A stretch of DNA of 64,000 nt from Oscillospiraceae bacterium. GTDB taxonomy: Bacteria; Bacillota; Clostridia; Oscillospirales; Ruminococcaceae. Under the pieces are notes generated by a model. That model made no database searches. It saw only the letters and a program-made list of their open reading frames with translations, and was not told the origin of the DNA. The position numbers and the translations under genes are program-made. The stretch spans positions 87,651 through 151,650 of the forward strand of contig SVOZ01000005.1 in assembly GCA_015066115.1 (NCBI GenBank). The letters are read 5' to 3'. Below are positions 36,068-45,435 of the stretch, one piece after another. Every line of letters begins with the position of its first letter. Positions within the stretch are counted from its first letter, which is position 1.

Positions 36068-38794
36068 TCATAAATTAATCTTACGATTATTAAATCTTTT
36101 CTTTCTTATAAAGAAAATAACAATAAATAATGCTATGAACAATATTGGAAGTACGATCGCCATAATCGCAAATATAGAAATAGGTTTTTTCGTCAGATCA
36201 TCAGGCTTTAGCGACGTATCACAAATTGCAAACGTTCCAAACCCTGTTACATCAGCAGTGATAGATTCTTTATCATCGTTCAAAATTGACTTGCATATAC
36301 TTATCGTATTATCCTCAGCCACAAAATAAATCATTGATTCTTTAAAATCTTTCGGAATATTAAAAGACAACGTAACATTCCCATTTGGAGATACCTTCAC
36401 ACCATTAAGCATCGCATTAATTTCATACGCTTGGAATTTTCCCGAAACAGAAGAGAGCGTTTTCTTTAAATTGGTATATTGGGTGGAACTCTCTTCAATT
36501 TTGCATGCATCTATTTCTGTTCCTTCTAAGAAAACCCCTTCTTCAGCCTTAAAAATAATTCCGGTTTGTTCATCCTTATAGCTGCATGAAGTTTTTTGTT
36601 CAGATTTCTGATTACAACGTTTGCACTTACCTCTTATTATGCCGCAAGAAATTAGCGACGATTCTTGTACCACAACAGGATCCTCGAAATCGTGGCCTAA
36701 TGCTGCTACTGTTTTGCTTTCGGACACACCGCATTCCTTGCATACCCTTTTTATACTACCTGATTCTGTACACGTTTCTGGCTTTTGTGTGATCCATTCT
36801 CCAAAGTTGTGCTTTTTATCATTTTTATTAGTTGAAGATGATTGGTTGCTTGACAAGCAATGAGTACATTTATTCTTTGAACTTCCCGTCACGGAGCAGA
36901 TATCGGAAGAAGGCTTAGAACTCACAGGCGGAGTCTTATCCATAAACACGACCCTTCCCCTGTAATTATCTCTATAAGATACTTCAACTCTGTCCCATTC
37001 TTGCTGACTGCCCTCATAATAAACAGTTGTGTTGTTATCATAATATTCCATTATCTCGCAATTAATTTTTGTAACACTTTTGGGTATAGTAACACTCTTT
37101 AAACGAGCGCAACGCAAAAACATATTTGTGCCTATTACCTTTATTCCCTTGCCTATAACAACTGTTTCAAGGGCATCGCATTCTCTAAAAACGCTTATAC
37201 CCAAATAAGTAACACTATCAGGTATTACAACACTCTTTATTTTTCTGCAATAGGTAAATGCATAATTACCGATAGTCTCCACGCCAGATGGTATCGTAAG
37301 ACTCTCTAAATTTTCAAGACCCGAAAACGCACTTTCCTCTATTGTTTTTACATTTCTACCAATTGACAATTTTTCTACATTTTTACAAGTATCAAAAGCA
37401 GAACGTCCAACACACACAACGCTGTCAGGAATGGTGATGCTTTTCAAACTTTCGCACTTGTAAAATGCATTCTCTCCAATATGAGTAATGGTATTGGGAA
37501 TTGTAATGCCAGCCAACTTTGTGCATTGATCAAATGCATAATCTGCTATTATTCTCGTACCATTTGCTATATTATAGTCCGATGAAATATCCTTTTTTGC
37601 TTTATATAAGACATCACCTATATAGATAACATTGTTTTTCCAGTTATTTTCATCACGTATATATCCCGTGAGATCAAACGCAAATCTTCCAACACTTCGT
37701 ACGCTATCAGGAATGGAAATGTTAACAAGAGATTCACACCACTCAAACGCACTATGTTCAATTGTGGTTACTCCGTGGGGAATATTTACCTCTTTAAGAT
37801 TAGGACAATATCCAAAAAGTCCACTCTCAATAGTTTTTATTCCGGAAGGAAGCTTAATTTTCTCAAGAGAATCACAGTGTGAAAACGCATCTCCACCGAT
37901 AAATGTGCAATTTTGAGGGACAACTATTTCTTTAAGGTTAGCACATTCTGTAAATGCAAACGGTTCTATCCTTTCAACACTTTCTGGAAGTATAATCCGC
38001 TCAATTGCCGTATATCCAAAGAAATATTTAGGAATAGATTTGGGATTGTTTTTAAAAGTTATGTTTTTTAGTTTAGAACAACCACAAAACACTTGGTCCC
38101 CCAGTGATACAACGGCGCTGGGTATAACAATATCAGTAATTTCATAACAGTGGCTAAACGCTTCTGTACCAATATCGGTAAGATTACCAAGAGAAACCGT
38201 TTTTACATTTTTACAATACCCAAATGAATTGTTACCGATTCTCTTTACGTTATCAGGAATGGTTATACTGTCAAAAGAAACACAGCCCGAAAAGGCCCAG
38301 TTTCCAATCGTGGTAACACTGTTTGGTATTATAACATTTTTTAACTTTTCACAACCGTAGAATGTGCCGTCATCTATCTCTTTTATATTTTTAGGCAAAA
38401 CTATGCTTTCAAGATTTTTGCATCCTCTAAATGCACTTCCCGCAATTGAATGAACATTATCAGTCATTGTTATGCTAGTGAGCTTTTCACAGTCTTGAAA
38501 CGCTGCAAAACAAATTGTCTCAACGCTTGCGGGTATGATTACGCTTGTAATTTTTTTGCAATTCCCAAATGCGTAATCTCCTATTGAGGTTACACTATAC
38601 CCATCAATTGATTCAGGAATGCTAACAGCTCCACTTGCGCTCTCCCTTACATCTGTTATAGTAACCTTACCATTAGAAGATACATACGTGTATATTCCAC
38701 TAGTTGCGGCATTTACGGAAATTGAAAATATCGAGCAAGGCAGCATCAACGCAAATATAGTAAGTGCTAATACAACAGAAGTAATTTTTTTCAT
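36068..38794 (-). CDS. BspA-like leucine-rich-repeat surface protein, membrane anchored
   Basis: 908 residues. A signal peptide (about 1-29, ending SVNAA) is followed by roughly 25 tandem LRR_5 repeats of ~23 residues (pattern I..YAF..C..I..I.IP.SV) up to residue ~610. A Cys-rich ribbon module with paired CxxC motifs (CKECG, CKRCN) and GHDF comes next, then a beta domain (about 755-865) shared with the lipoprotein at 19301. A C-terminal membrane helix (IFAIMAIVLPILFIALFIVIFFI) with a basic stop-transfer tail ends it. Such proteins are displayed on the surface and are usually thought to bind host or cell ligands; the ligand here is unknown. Base composition is more AT-rich than its neighbours. 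Confidence 0.88.
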   Translation of the reverse strand: MKKITSVVLALTIFALMLPCSIFSISVNAATSGIYTYVSSNGKVTITDVRESASGAVSIPESIDGYSVTSIGDYAFGNCKKITSVIIPASVETICFAAFQDCEKLTSITMTDNVHSIAGSAFRGCKNLESIVLPKNIKEIDDGTFYGCEKLKNVIIPNSVTTIGNWAFSGCVSFDSITIPDNVKRIGNNSFGYCKNVKTVSLGNLTDIGTEAFSHCYEITDIVIPSAVVSLGDQVFCGCSKLKNITFKNNPKSIPKYFFGYTAIERIILPESVERIEPFAFTECANLKEIVVPQNCTFIGGDAFSHCDSLEKIKLPSGIKTIESGLFGYCPNLKEVNIPHGVTTIEHSAFEWCESLVNISIPDSVRSVGRFAFDLTGYIRDENNWKNNVIYIGDVLYKAKKDISSDYNIANGTRIIADYAFDQCTKLAGITIPNTITHIGENAFYKCESLKSITIPDSVVCVGRSAFDTCKNVEKLSIGRNVKTIEESAFSGLENLESLTIPSGVETIGNYAFTYCRKIKSVVIPDSVTYLGISVFRECDALETVVIGKGIKVIGTNMFLRCARLKSVTIPKSVTKINCEIMEYYDNNTTVYYEGSQQEWDRVEVSYRDNYRGRVVFMDKTPPVSSKPSSDICSVTGSSKNKCTHCLSSNQSSSTNKNDKKHNFGEWITQKPETCTESGSIKRVCKECGVSESKTVAALGHDFEDPVVVQESSLISCGIIRGKCKRCNQKSEQKTSCSYKDEQTGIIFKAEEGVFLEGTEIDACKIEESSTQYTNLKKTLSSVSGKFQAYEINAMLNGVKVSPNGNVTLSFNIPKDFKESMIYFVAEDNTISICKSILNDDKESITADVTGFGTFAICDTSLKPDDLTKKPISIFAIMAIVLPILFIALFIVIFFIRKKRFNNRKINL

Positions 38795-38843
38795 AGTAGG
38801 GGCCTCCTAGGTGAATTGCTTTGTGAAAAAATGTTTAATCCTA

Positions 38844-38871
38844 ATTATATTGTACTAAATTTCTCACAAAA
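38844..38871 (-). promoter_or_regulatory. Probable promoter of the LRR protein gene
   Basis: Minus-strand TTTTGT (38871-38866), a 16-base spacer and TATAAT (38849-38844); AGGAGG lies upstream of the ATG. The -35 is weak. Confidence 0.45.
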
Positions 38872-38925
38872 CGTAAATTGTTGCGTTTTACAAAATTAGT
38901 CTTTTGTTTTTGTACAAATAACCTA

Positions 38926-38955
38926 AAAAGGCTTCTCCCCAAGGAGAAGCCTTTT
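38926..38955 (-). terminator. Second terminator hairpin downstream of the DUF1846 gene
   Basis: AAAAGGCTTCTCC pairs with GGAGAAGCCTTTT around CCAA; on the minus strand it ends in CCTTTTTAGG. Between it and the hairpin at 39051 (38956-39050) I see only a small palindrome (CCAAATC/GATTTGG). Confidence 0.65.
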
Positions 38956-39050
38956 GAACAGTCTGGGATAAGTAGGCTCCAAATCTATGATTTGGCAAGA
39001 CGAACTTATGCAGTAGCAAAGCGGAGCTGACTGGTACACACAAAAAAGAA

Positions 39051-39077
39051 ACACCCTCTTTGTCTTAGAGGGCGTTT
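39051..39077 (-). terminator. First terminator downstream of the DUF1846 gene
   Basis: CCCTCT/AGAGGG stem extended by AC/GT; on the minus strand it is followed by TTTCTTTTTTG. Confidence 0.75.
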
Positions 39078-39094
39078 TACTTTTACTATTATAT

Positions 39095-40579
39095 TTATTT
39101 ATGGAAAAGCTTTTTGGTTTGATATTGAGGCTCGCAGGTGAGGTTCATTTTGAGCTTTCTGAAAACATTTCTGTCAACCTCAGAGAGAATAACGCTCGAA
39201 TGAATTTCACAGCCTGCAAGCTTTTCTGCTTGCTTTAAGGCGCGCTCGGCCGTCGGGTTGGTGGCGGCGCTGACGGCGAGGGCGATGAGCACTTCGTCGG
39301 CGTGAAGCCTTGGGTTGTGATTTCCGAGTATCCCCGTTTTAAGCGCCTGAATAGGCTCGATGATTATTCTTGAAATAAGGTCGATATCATCGTGAATTCC
39401 GCCAAGAGCCTTTAATGCGTTTAACAGGGCGGCAGCGGAAGCTCCCAAGAGAGAGGTTGTCCTTCCGGTTACGATACTGCCATCGGGCAGCTCTATTGCT
39501 GCGGCAGGTGCGCCTGTTTGCTCGGCTTTGTCAAGAGCCGCCTTAACGGTTGCCCTGTCGCTTACAGAAACGCCTGACTGATTCATGAGCAGCTCGGTTT
39601 TAAAAACTGTTTCTTCCCCTACTCTGCCAAGCCTCTGATCGCAAAGGGTGGCATAATATCTGCGCACAATTTCTTTACGCGAGGCCTCGCAACAGGCATC
39701 ATCATCAACAATGCAGTTGCCTGCCATATTAACACCCATATCTGTGGGGGATTTATAAGGGCTCTGGCCTGCGATTTTTTCAAATATCGCATTGAGAACA
39801 GGGAATATCTCAACATCTCTGTTGTAATTTACGGCGGTTTCGCCGTAGGCTTCAAGATGGAAGGGATCTATCATATTAACATCGTTTAAATCTGCGGTTG
39901 CCGCCTCGTAAGCAAGGTTTACAGGGTGCTTTAATGGCAGGTTCCAGATCGGGAAGGTCTCAAATTTGGCATATCCCGATTTTATGCCGCGCTTATAATC
40001 GTGGTAAAGCTGGGATAAGCAGGTTGCCATTTTGCCGCTTCCGGGGCCGGGAGCTGTTACAACAACTAACGGGCGCTCGGTTTCTATATATTCATTCTTT
40101 CCGTAACCTTCATCGCTTACTATAAGGGGAACATTGCTGGGGTAGCCCGCAATACAGTAGTGGATATACACCTTAATATGTAGGCTCTCAAGCTTGTTTT
40201 TAAATGTGTCGACCACCGACTGCCCTGCATACTGAGTGATCACCACACTGCCTACAAACAAGCCGATCTCACGAAAAGCATCTATGAGGCGGAGCACATC
40301 AAGATCATAGGTGATTCCGAGGTCGCCGCGTATTTTGCTTTTTTCAATATCTCCTGCCGAGATAACGATAACTATCTCAGCCTGCTCGGAAAGTTCTTCA
40401 AGGAGCCTTATTTTACTGTCGGGAGCGAATCCGGGCAGAACCCTTGCGGCGTGAAAGTCGTCAAAAAGCTTGCCGCCGAATTCGAGATAGAGCTTGTTAT
40501 CAAACTTTGATATTCTATCACGAATGTGTTCGGATTGCATTTTCAGATATTTTTCATTGTCAAATCCTATTTTTTTCAT
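39095..40579 (-). CDS. DUF1846 family protein
   Basis: 494 residues, matching the family's ~500. The opening [22 protein letters not shown], the central [23 protein letters not shown] (a P-loop-like GPGSGK) and the C-terminal [18 protein letters not shown] are typical. Structures exist for homologues, but the reaction is not established; a nucleotide-dependent or metabolite-binding role has been suggested by fold. Monocistronic, with a good promoter and two downstream hairpins. Function unknown. Confidence 0.85.
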   Translation of the reverse strand: MKKIGFDNEKYLKMQSEHIRDRISKFDNKLYLEFGGKLFDDFHAARVLPGFAPDSKIRLLEELSEQAEIVIVISAGDIEKSKIRGDLGITYDLDVLRLIDAFREIGLFVGSVVITQYAGQSVVDTFKNKLESLHIKVYIHYCIAGYPSNVPLIVSDEGYGKNEYIETERPLVVVTAPGPGSGKMATCLSQLYHDYKRGIKSGYAKFETFPIWNLPLKHPVNLAYEAATADLNDVNMIDPFHLEAYGETAVNYNRDVEIFPVLNAIFEKIAGQSPYKSPTDMGVNMAGNCIVDDDACCEASRKEIVRRYYATLCDQRLGRVGEETVFKTELLMNQSGVSVSDRATVKAALDKAEQTGAPAAAIELPDGSIVTGRTTSLLGASAAALLNALKALGGIHDDIDLISRIIIEPIQALKTGILGNHNPRLHADEVLIALAVSAATNPTAERALKQAEKLAGCEIHSSVILSEVDRNVFRKLKMNLTCEPQYQTKKLFHK

Positions 40580-40617
40580 ATCCGCTACCCTTTTTCTTTC
40601 TTTTTCTATATCTATTA

Positions 40618-40646
40618 ATTATACGGATATTTTTTACAAAAAGCAA
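40618..40646 (-). promoter_or_regulatory. Promoter of the DUF1846 gene
   Basis: Minus-strand TTGCTT (40646-40641), a 17-base spacer and TATAAT (40623-40618). Confidence 0.7.
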
Positions 40647-40678
40647 CAGCTTTTTTATTTTTTAACCCACTTTTTTTA

Positions 40679-40957
40679 TCAAAGCATAAACCATATCACT
40701 GCCGTGGCATAAAGAGCTTTACTTTTAAAAAAATCGTACACCCCCGAAAGTGAAAAATTATATGAGCGGTCATTTACCGTTACAAAGGCATCCTTTTCTG
40801 AAAATCTCACCGAAAACATATCCGATACGGCATCAAGGCCTGTTTTCTCTGTGTTATTTTCGGCAAAAACAAGGGCGCCTGCAAGAAGCAAAACAAGCGC
40901 AGTTATTATTGCTGATGCCAGAAAAATCTGAAATGAACGCGCATTTATCTTCCTCAA
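40679..40957 (-). CDS. Small membrane protein translationally coupled to spoIIP
   Basis: 92 residues. It starts at TTG 40957, which overlaps the spoIIP stop as TTGA; AAGGAG lies about 11 bases upstream, inside spoIIP. An N-terminal helix (FLASAIITALVLLLAGALVFA) looks like a signal or anchor, a charged middle stretch follows, and the C-terminus is hydrophobic (ALYATAVIWFML). I know no family. Overlap with spoIIP suggests a forespore or mother-cell envelope role (inference). Confidence 0.5.
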   Translation of the reverse strand: MRKINARSFQIFLASAIITALVLLLAGALVFAENNTEKTGLDAVSDMFSVRFSEKDAFVTVNDRSYNFSLSGVYDFFKSKALYATAVIWFML

Positions 40958-42096
40958 TATTTTCCGTACTCCTTTAAAACATTTACAAGTGACTTCCCTA
41001 TCATTTCTCCCGAATAAACCGCCTCATCGAGTGTGTTTGCATGGCCGCCCACCTCAATGAGCAGAGAATTTTTGGTAAGATACATATTATATCTTCTGTG
41101 GCAGACCATTGCGGCGCGTGTAAGGCCCTTAAAATCGCCTTCCATCTGCCTTTGAAGCGCCGAGGCAAACTTCATATTTTCCTTCCAGTTTTTAAAGTCC
41201 ATGGTGCCGTCGTCAACGCCGGCAATTATCATAACCTGCGCGGCTTTTTTACCGTTTATGACAGCCGTCGGCTTAACCCTTACTCCGCCACTCTGCTCGA
41301 TGGCATCGCGGTGAATATCAAGGGTAACGGTTATAGAGGGATATTTTTCAAGATACTTTTTAACCGTTTCGGCGCTTCTGTTATAAGCGCCGTTATAAGA
41401 TGGGTAATCGTAAAGCGAGCGGTCGTGAATAACGCCTATTCCCTCCGCCTCAAGCTGTTTTACTATCTCCTCGCCCACCCTTATCATATTATGCTTTTCA
41501 TCGGTGGTTCTTGCGCTGCTTGTGCTAATATAATACCCCAGATCCTGCATCTCATACGATTCGGTGCTGTGGGTGTGGTAAATTAAAACCTGCGGTGCAT
41601 CCTTTTTTAGCTTTATGTCGGGTGACTGCTTTAAAACACTAAGAATTTCTGAGTTTGAGACCGAGCTTGTGTTTGAAAAGGCGGCTGAGCCGAGCCAGAT
41701 GATCTTTGAAGAGGTTTTAGAGGGCACAAAGGCATATTCCGAGATCTCGCCTGCATTTTTTGGCCTTTCTATTGGCGCAGAGCTTGAAACAGAGGAGGAC
41801 GAGTTTTGTTCTGATTGCTCATCCTTAAAAGGCTGTTCTTGATCAAGACTTTGCTCGGGCAAGCTCGCGCTCTCGGTCTGCTGAGAGGAATTTCCTTTTA
41901 AAAGCGCGTCGGTCACAACAGAAAGGCTTGCCTGCGGCATAGCCGCGGCGGCACAAATAACGGTTATTTTATCAAAAAAGGGAGCGAAACACTCCATTGC
42001 CGCAAGGGTTAAGCAAACACAGAGTGCCGCAGTTAAGGTTGGTTTTGCGGTCCTTTTTAAGAGGTTTTTTATGATCTTAAATTTAATTGTGCGCAT
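40954..42096 (-). CDS. spoIIP: Stage II sporulation protein P
   Basis: 380 residues. SpoIIP is the amidase/endopeptidase that, with SpoIID and SpoIIM, thins septal peptidoglycan to let the mother-cell membrane engulf the forespore. An N-terminal membrane helix (about 18-35) and a Ser/Glu-rich linker precede the C-terminal catalytic domain. That domain shows LIYHTHSTESY (zinc His), TLDIHRDAI and LLIEVGGHANTLDEA (catalytic Glu). It follows gpr by 56 bases on the same strand, as in other spore formers. Confidence 0.95.
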   Translation of the reverse strand: MRTIKFKIIKNLLKRTAKPTLTAALCVCLTLAAMECFAPFFDKITVICAAAAMPQASLSVVTDALLKGNSSQQTESASLPEQSLDQEQPFKDEQSEQNSSSSVSSSAPIERPKNAGEISEYAFVPSKTSSKIIWLGSAAFSNTSSVSNSEILSVLKQSPDIKLKKDAPQVLIYHTHSTESYEMQDLGYYISTSSARTTDEKHNMIRVGEEIVKQLEAEGIGVIHDRSLYDYPSYNGAYNRSAETVKKYLEKYPSITVTLDIHRDAIEQSGGVRVKPTAVINGKKAAQVMIIAGVDDGTMDFKNWKENMKFASALQRQMEGDFKGLTRAAMVCHRRYNMYLTKNSLLIEVGGHANTLDEAVYSGEMIGKSLVNVLKEYGKY

Positions 42097-42152
42097 TTAA
42101 TCTTCCCTTCCTTTTGCTACCCTTATTTATATGCAAAGAAGGGGATGATTTA

Positions 42153-43013
42153 TCACTGGGTAAGAAAATAGAGATCGGAAACCGAAAGGTCCTTTTGAAG
42201 TGCTCTGCCGATAGAAAGTGCAAGCACCTTTGAAACGCTTGTCACCACCGAATCTATCTCTCGCGGCGTTACCATTAAAGAGCCGAGCTTGCTTTTGTCA
42301 ATAAAGGCTTCTCCGCCGCTTTTAACCGCATCCTGCGCCACGGTGAGCGCATCAACAACGGTTGGAACTCCGATTGCAATAACGGGCACACCGAGGGTGC
42401 TTTGAGAAAGCTCTCGACGCGCATTTCCAACGCCTGAGCCGGGAGAAATTCCCGTGTCGCTTATCTGAACGGTACAGCCAAGTCTGCTGACGCTTCGTGA
42501 AGCGAGGGCATCAACGGCGATAACGCAGTCTGCCTTTATTCTGTCACAGATGCCGCGTATTACCTCGCCTGTTTCAATGCCTGTCTGACCCATAACGCCG
42601 GGAGCGACCGCCGCAACAGGTCTGAAATTAAACTGCGGCATACTTTCTGCAACGTGTCTTGTTGAAAGTGTATACTCAACAGTTTTAGGCCCTATCGCGT
42701 CGGGGGTTATGTTGTGGTTTCCAAGTCCAGCCACAAGCACACAGCCCTTTTGAGAAATGAGCGCCGAGATTTCGGCGGCGATAAGCTCAATTTCAGTTTC
42801 GCTCTCGGTAGGGTTTGCAGAAAGAGGCGGAATTTCGAGGGTGATATAGTTTCCGCGCGGCTTATTTAGCGCCTCTTCTCCCTCTTTTGTTTCTATCTTT
42901 ATTCTCGTTATTTTGGTTTTACCCTCTATTTTTTCTTCAAATTTAACACCATCGGGCACGTTATCATAAATAAGTTCGCGCCTTTCGAGCGCAAGGTCGG
43001 TTCTGAAATTCAT
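42153..43013 (-). CDS. gpr: Germination protease
   Basis: 286 residues from ATG 43013, six bases after AAGGTG; a GTG three codons earlier lies within the RBS. GPR is made as a zymogen in the forespore and degrades small acid-soluble spore proteins on germination. It begins NFRTDLALE (propeptide/cleavage region), with VLVAGLGNHNITPDAIGPK, DCVIAVDALASRS (family active-site Asp region) and TGISPGSGVGN all conserved. Slightly shorter than Bacillus GPR. Divergent from rpsT, cotranscribed with spoIIP. Confidence 0.95.
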   Translation of the reverse strand: MNFRTDLALERRELIYDNVPDGVKFEEKIEGKTKITRIKIETKEGEEALNKPRGNYITLEIPPLSANPTESETEIELIAAEISALISQKGCVLVAGLGNHNITPDAIGPKTVEYTLSTRHVAESMPQFNFRPVAAVAPGVMGQTGIETGEVIRGICDRIKADCVIAVDALASRSVSRLGCTVQISDTGISPGSGVGNARRELSQSTLGVPVIAIGVPTVVDALTVAQDAVKSGGEAFIDKSKLGSLMVTPREIDSVVTSVSKVLALSIGRALQKDLSVSDLYFLTQ

Positions 43014-43049
43014 AATTTTCACCTTTTTTTATTTTTTTGAAAAAAATGC

Positions 43050-43078
43050 TTGCAATTTTTGATTGTATGTGTTATGAT
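43050..43078 (+). promoter_or_regulatory. Promoter of rpsT
   Basis: TTGCAA (43050-43055), a 17-base spacer and TATGAT (43073-43078), giving a leader of about 65 bases. Confidence 0.7.
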
Positions 43079-43148
43079 ATCTTGTACTGTCGTGCAGGCG
43101 CACTATGCGTTTGCCGAAATGATTTGTTTTGTTAAAGGAGGTGTAGTG

Positions 43149-43409
43149 ATGCCTAACATTAAATCAGCTAAGAAGAGAGTGCTTGTTTCCGAGGTTAATT
43201 ATCTTCGCAACAAGGCCGTTCGCTCCAATCTCAAAACCGCTATAAAAAAGGCTGAGGCCTCTATTGCTGACAATGCTGCTGACAAGGCTGCAGTTGTTAA
43301 TCAAGCAATCAAAACGATCGACAAAGCCGCTGCCAAGGGGATTCTTCACAAGAATTGCGCTGCAAGAAAGAAATCGGCTCTTATCTGTAAGCTCAACAAG
43401 GCCGGCTAA
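43149..43409 (+). CDS. rpsT: 30S ribosomal protein S20
   Basis: 86 residues from ATG 43149, with the perfect RBS AAAGGAGGTG 7-8 bases upstream. It begins PNIKSAKKRVL and is rich in Lys/Ala with helical periodicity, as expected for this 16S-binding assembly protein. The gpr-rpsT divergent pair is a common arrangement in Firmicutes. Ends at a strong terminator. Confidence 0.96.
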   Translation: MPNIKSAKKRVLVSEVNYLRNKAVRSNLKTAIKKAEASIADNAADKAAVVNQAIKTIDKAAAKGILHKNCAARKKSALICKLNKAG

Positions 43410-43430
43410 TCTATTGCGTTGTTGTATCAA

Positions 43431-43464
43431 AACAGCACCTGAGAGATCAGGTGCTGTTTTTTTC
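43431..43464. terminator. Bidirectional terminator between rpsT and spoVAE
   Basis: AACAGCACCTGA (43431-43442) pairs with TCAGGTGCTGTT (43447-43458) around GAGA, followed by TTTTTTC. The spoVAE stop codon lies inside the stem. Confidence 0.9.
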
Positions 43465-43821
43465 TTTTGATTTAAATATGATTCCCATAATAAGACCAAA
43501 AAGAATTGCCGCAGTTATTCCTGCCGCCGTTGCCTTAAGTCCGCCTGTAAGCGCACCCCACAGCGAGCTTGTGTCAACGGCTTCTTTTACGCCTTTTGAA
43601 AGTGTATACCCGAATCCTGTGAGCGGAACGCTTGCTCCCGCTCCCGCAAACTCAACTATCGGCTCATAAATTCCAATTCCGCCGAGGATAACCCCCGCAA
43701 CAACATAGGCAACTAAAATTCTTGCAGGTGTGAGATTTGTTTTGTCAATTAAAATCTGACCTATCGCGCAAAAAATTCCGCCGACAAGAAACGCCTTTAA
43801 AATGTTAACCGCAACCTCCAT
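43447..43821 (-). CDS. spoVAE: Stage V sporulation protein AE (SpoVAEb type)
   Basis: 124 residues with four or so membrane helices. It begins NILKAFLVGGIFCAIGQILIDKT and contains GAGASVPLTGFGYTL, both characteristic of the SpoVAC/SpoVAEb family. With SpoVAC and SpoVAD it forms the inner-membrane channel that moves dipicolinic acid into the spore and out on germination. Its RBS (GGGGAGGAA) lies in the last codons of spoVAD. Confidence 0.93.
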   Translation of the reverse strand: MEVAVNILKAFLVGGIFCAIGQILIDKTNLTPARILVAYVVAGVILGGIGIYEPIVEFAGAGASVPLTGFGYTLSKGVKEAVDTSSLWGALTGGLKATAAGITAAILFGLIMGIIFKSKEKNST

Positions 43822-43822
43822 A

Positions 43823-44842
43823 TTATTCCTCCCCGCTTGTTATATGAACAAGATGCGCAACCGACGGAATGCTTTCCCCCTGCTGAACACTCACCGTTGA
43901 CATAAGCGCGCCCGTTGCCATCAAGAGAACGTTTTTAAGTTTTCCTGCCGACACATCCCTTAGGATTTTTGAACACAACACACTGGCACAGCATCCGCAA
44001 CCCGAGCCTCCGCAATGGGTGTCCTGTCTGTCAATATCGTAGATCATCTTGCCGCAGTCGTTGTGATTTGCGCGGATGTTTATGTCGTTATCCATTAAAA
44101 GCCGCTCCATAAGGTCGCTTCCGAGCACCCCTAAGTCGCCCGTTAATATAAGGTCGTAATCCTCGGGGCGCGTGCCGCTGTCCTCTAAAAATGCCGCCAG
44201 AGTTGATGCCGCGGCAGGTGCCATTGCCGCGCCCATATTGTTTATATCGGTGATGCCGAGGTCCTCGATTTTTCCAAAGGTGACTGCCTTGATGCGCGGC
44301 AGACCCTTTTTGCCCTCACGGCTGACTATCACAGAGCCTGCGCCTGTTACAGTCCATTGCGCTGTGGGTGTGCGCTGGCCGCCGTAATTTAAAGGAAATC
44401 GAAACTGCCTTTCGGCCGAGCAGAAGTGCGAGGAGCTAATCGCCGCGCAGTTTTCTGCCGCACCGCTTGCACAGATAAGGCTTGCAAGACCTAACGACTC
44501 CGACATAGTCGAGCAGGCGCCGTAAAGCCCGATAAACGGGATGCCGAAATCGCGAAGTCCATAGGATGAGCTTATGCACTGATTTAAAAGGTCGCCGCCC
44601 ATAATGTAGTCTATCTTATCGGCGGTTATCCCTGCCTTTGTAAGCGCTCTGGCAACGGCGGTGTTCTGAAGCTGAGCCTCCGCCTTTTCAAAGCTTTTCT
44701 GCCCCAAAAGCGCATCCATACATATTACATCAAAATATTCCTTAAGAGGCCCGTTTGCCTCTTTTTTGCCAACCACCGAGGCAAAGCCCAAAATGGCCGG
44801 TGGTTTTTTAAAAAAGACGGTTCTACCCGTTTTTGTAAGCAT
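43823..44842 (-). CDS. spoVAD: Stage V sporulation protein AD
   Basis: 339 residues with the thiolase-like fold of SpoVAD, which binds dipicolinic acid on the outer face of the spore inner membrane. Conserved segments are GLYGACSTMSESL (thiolase-type Cys), SSSHFCSAERQFRFPLNYGGQRTPTAQWTVTGAG and ANHNDCGKMIYD with HCGGSGCGC. First gene of the visible spoVAD-spoVAE pair; spoVAC, usually just upstream, is replaced here by regulators. Confidence 0.96.
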   Translation of the reverse strand: MLTKTGRTVFFKKPPAILGFASVVGKKEANGPLKEYFDVICMDALLGQKSFEKAEAQLQNTAVARALTKAGITADKIDYIMGGDLLNQCISSSYGLRDFGIPFIGLYGACSTMSESLGLASLICASGAAENCAAISSSHFCSAERQFRFPLNYGGQRTPTAQWTVTGAGSVIVSREGKKGLPRIKAVTFGKIEDLGITDINNMGAAMAPAAASTLAAFLEDSGTRPEDYDLILTGDLGVLGSDLMERLLMDNDINIRANHNDCGKMIYDIDRQDTHCGGSGCGCCASVLCSKILRDVSAGKLKNVLLMATGALMSTVSVQQGESIPSVAHLVHITSGEE

Positions 44843-44946
44843 ATTTGTCCCCCGTTTTATAATTTATTGCTAATATTATTTACATAAGGCTTTTGACTAT
44901 TCACAGCAAAACAAAAACACTCCAAAGCAGAATTTGCTTGAAGTGT

Positions 44947-45147
44947 TTAATCTTTTATGTATTCCATAATATCCTCAACTTTACAGTCAAGAATTTGACA
45001 CAGACGGTCAATAGTAACGGTTTTAATAACTGCATTTTTTCTGAGCCGTTGTAGCTGTGCATTATCAATGCCATAATCCTTAATCAGCTTATACTGACTT
45101 ATATTTTTATTCTTTAAAGTTTTCCAAAGCGGAGCATAACTAATCAT
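44947..45147 (-). CDS. Small XRE/HTH_26-type DNA-binding protein
   Basis: 66 residues forming a complete Cro/C1-type helix-turn-helix: APLWKTLKNKNISQYKLIKDYGIDNAQLQRLRKNAVIKTVTIDRLCQIL, ending in the typical CKVEDIMEYIKD. Proteins of this size act as minimal repressors or antitoxins. It lies 32 bases after the second HTH gene on the same strand, so the two are likely cotranscribed. No partner toxin is evident. Confidence 0.8.
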   Translation of the reverse strand: MISYAPLWKTLKNKNISQYKLIKDYGIDNAQLQRLRKNAVIKTVTIDRLCQILDCKVEDIMEYIKD

Positions 45148-45179
45148 TTTTTCACCTTATCGCTTGTCTTTTAAACTTT

Positions 45180-45404
45180 TCATTTGTTTTTTGGTGTTGG
45201 GTCATTTGTAAGCCCTAAAATATAATCCACCGAGGTTTTGTAAAGTTTCGCAAGCGCAATAAGAACGTCGGTTGGAACATCGCGAAGCCCACGTTCATAT
45301 CGACTATATTGTGGCTGTTTCATATAAAGATATTCTGCCACCTGTTTCTGAGTTAAATCATTATCTTCCCTAAGATCCTTTAATCTGGGATAATAATTTT
45401 CCAT
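45180..45404 (-). CDS. XRE-family transcriptional regulator
   Basis: 74 residues from ATG 45404, with AGGTG 5 bases upstream. A standard HTH_3 domain: LKDLREDNDLTQKQVAEYLYMKQPQYSRYERGLRDVPTDVLIALAKLYKTSVDYILGL. It diverges from the 54-residue gene at 45517. Two palindromes in the shared intergenic region are probably its operators (inference). Confidence 0.85.
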   Translation of the reverse strand: MENYYPRLKDLREDNDLTQKQVAEYLYMKQPQYSRYERGLRDVPTDVLIALAKLYKTSVDYILGLTNDPTPKNK

Positions 45405-45420
45405 ATCAACACCTGCTTTC

Positions 45421-45435
45421 ATAACCATTTGGTAT
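45421..45435. promoter_or_regulatory. Operator-like palindrome 1
   Basis: ATAACCATTTGGTAT, with the symmetric core ACCA-TT-TGGT. Its last base is the first of the -35 hexamer at 45435. Confidence 0.6.

Noticed and set aside
37000..38700. CRISPR-like or tandem DNA repeat
   Set aside because: The periodicity is in the LRR protein sequence; the DNA copies are too divergent and there are no spacers.
38956..39050. Insertion-sequence remnant between two hairpins
   Set aside because: Only a 7-base palindrome is seen; no coding remnant, terminal repeat or target duplication.
44843..44946. Sigma-G/F promoter before spoVAD (GAATA ... AATAATA)
   Set aside because: Element spacing and -10 match are too loose to support without an aligned set of forespore promoters.
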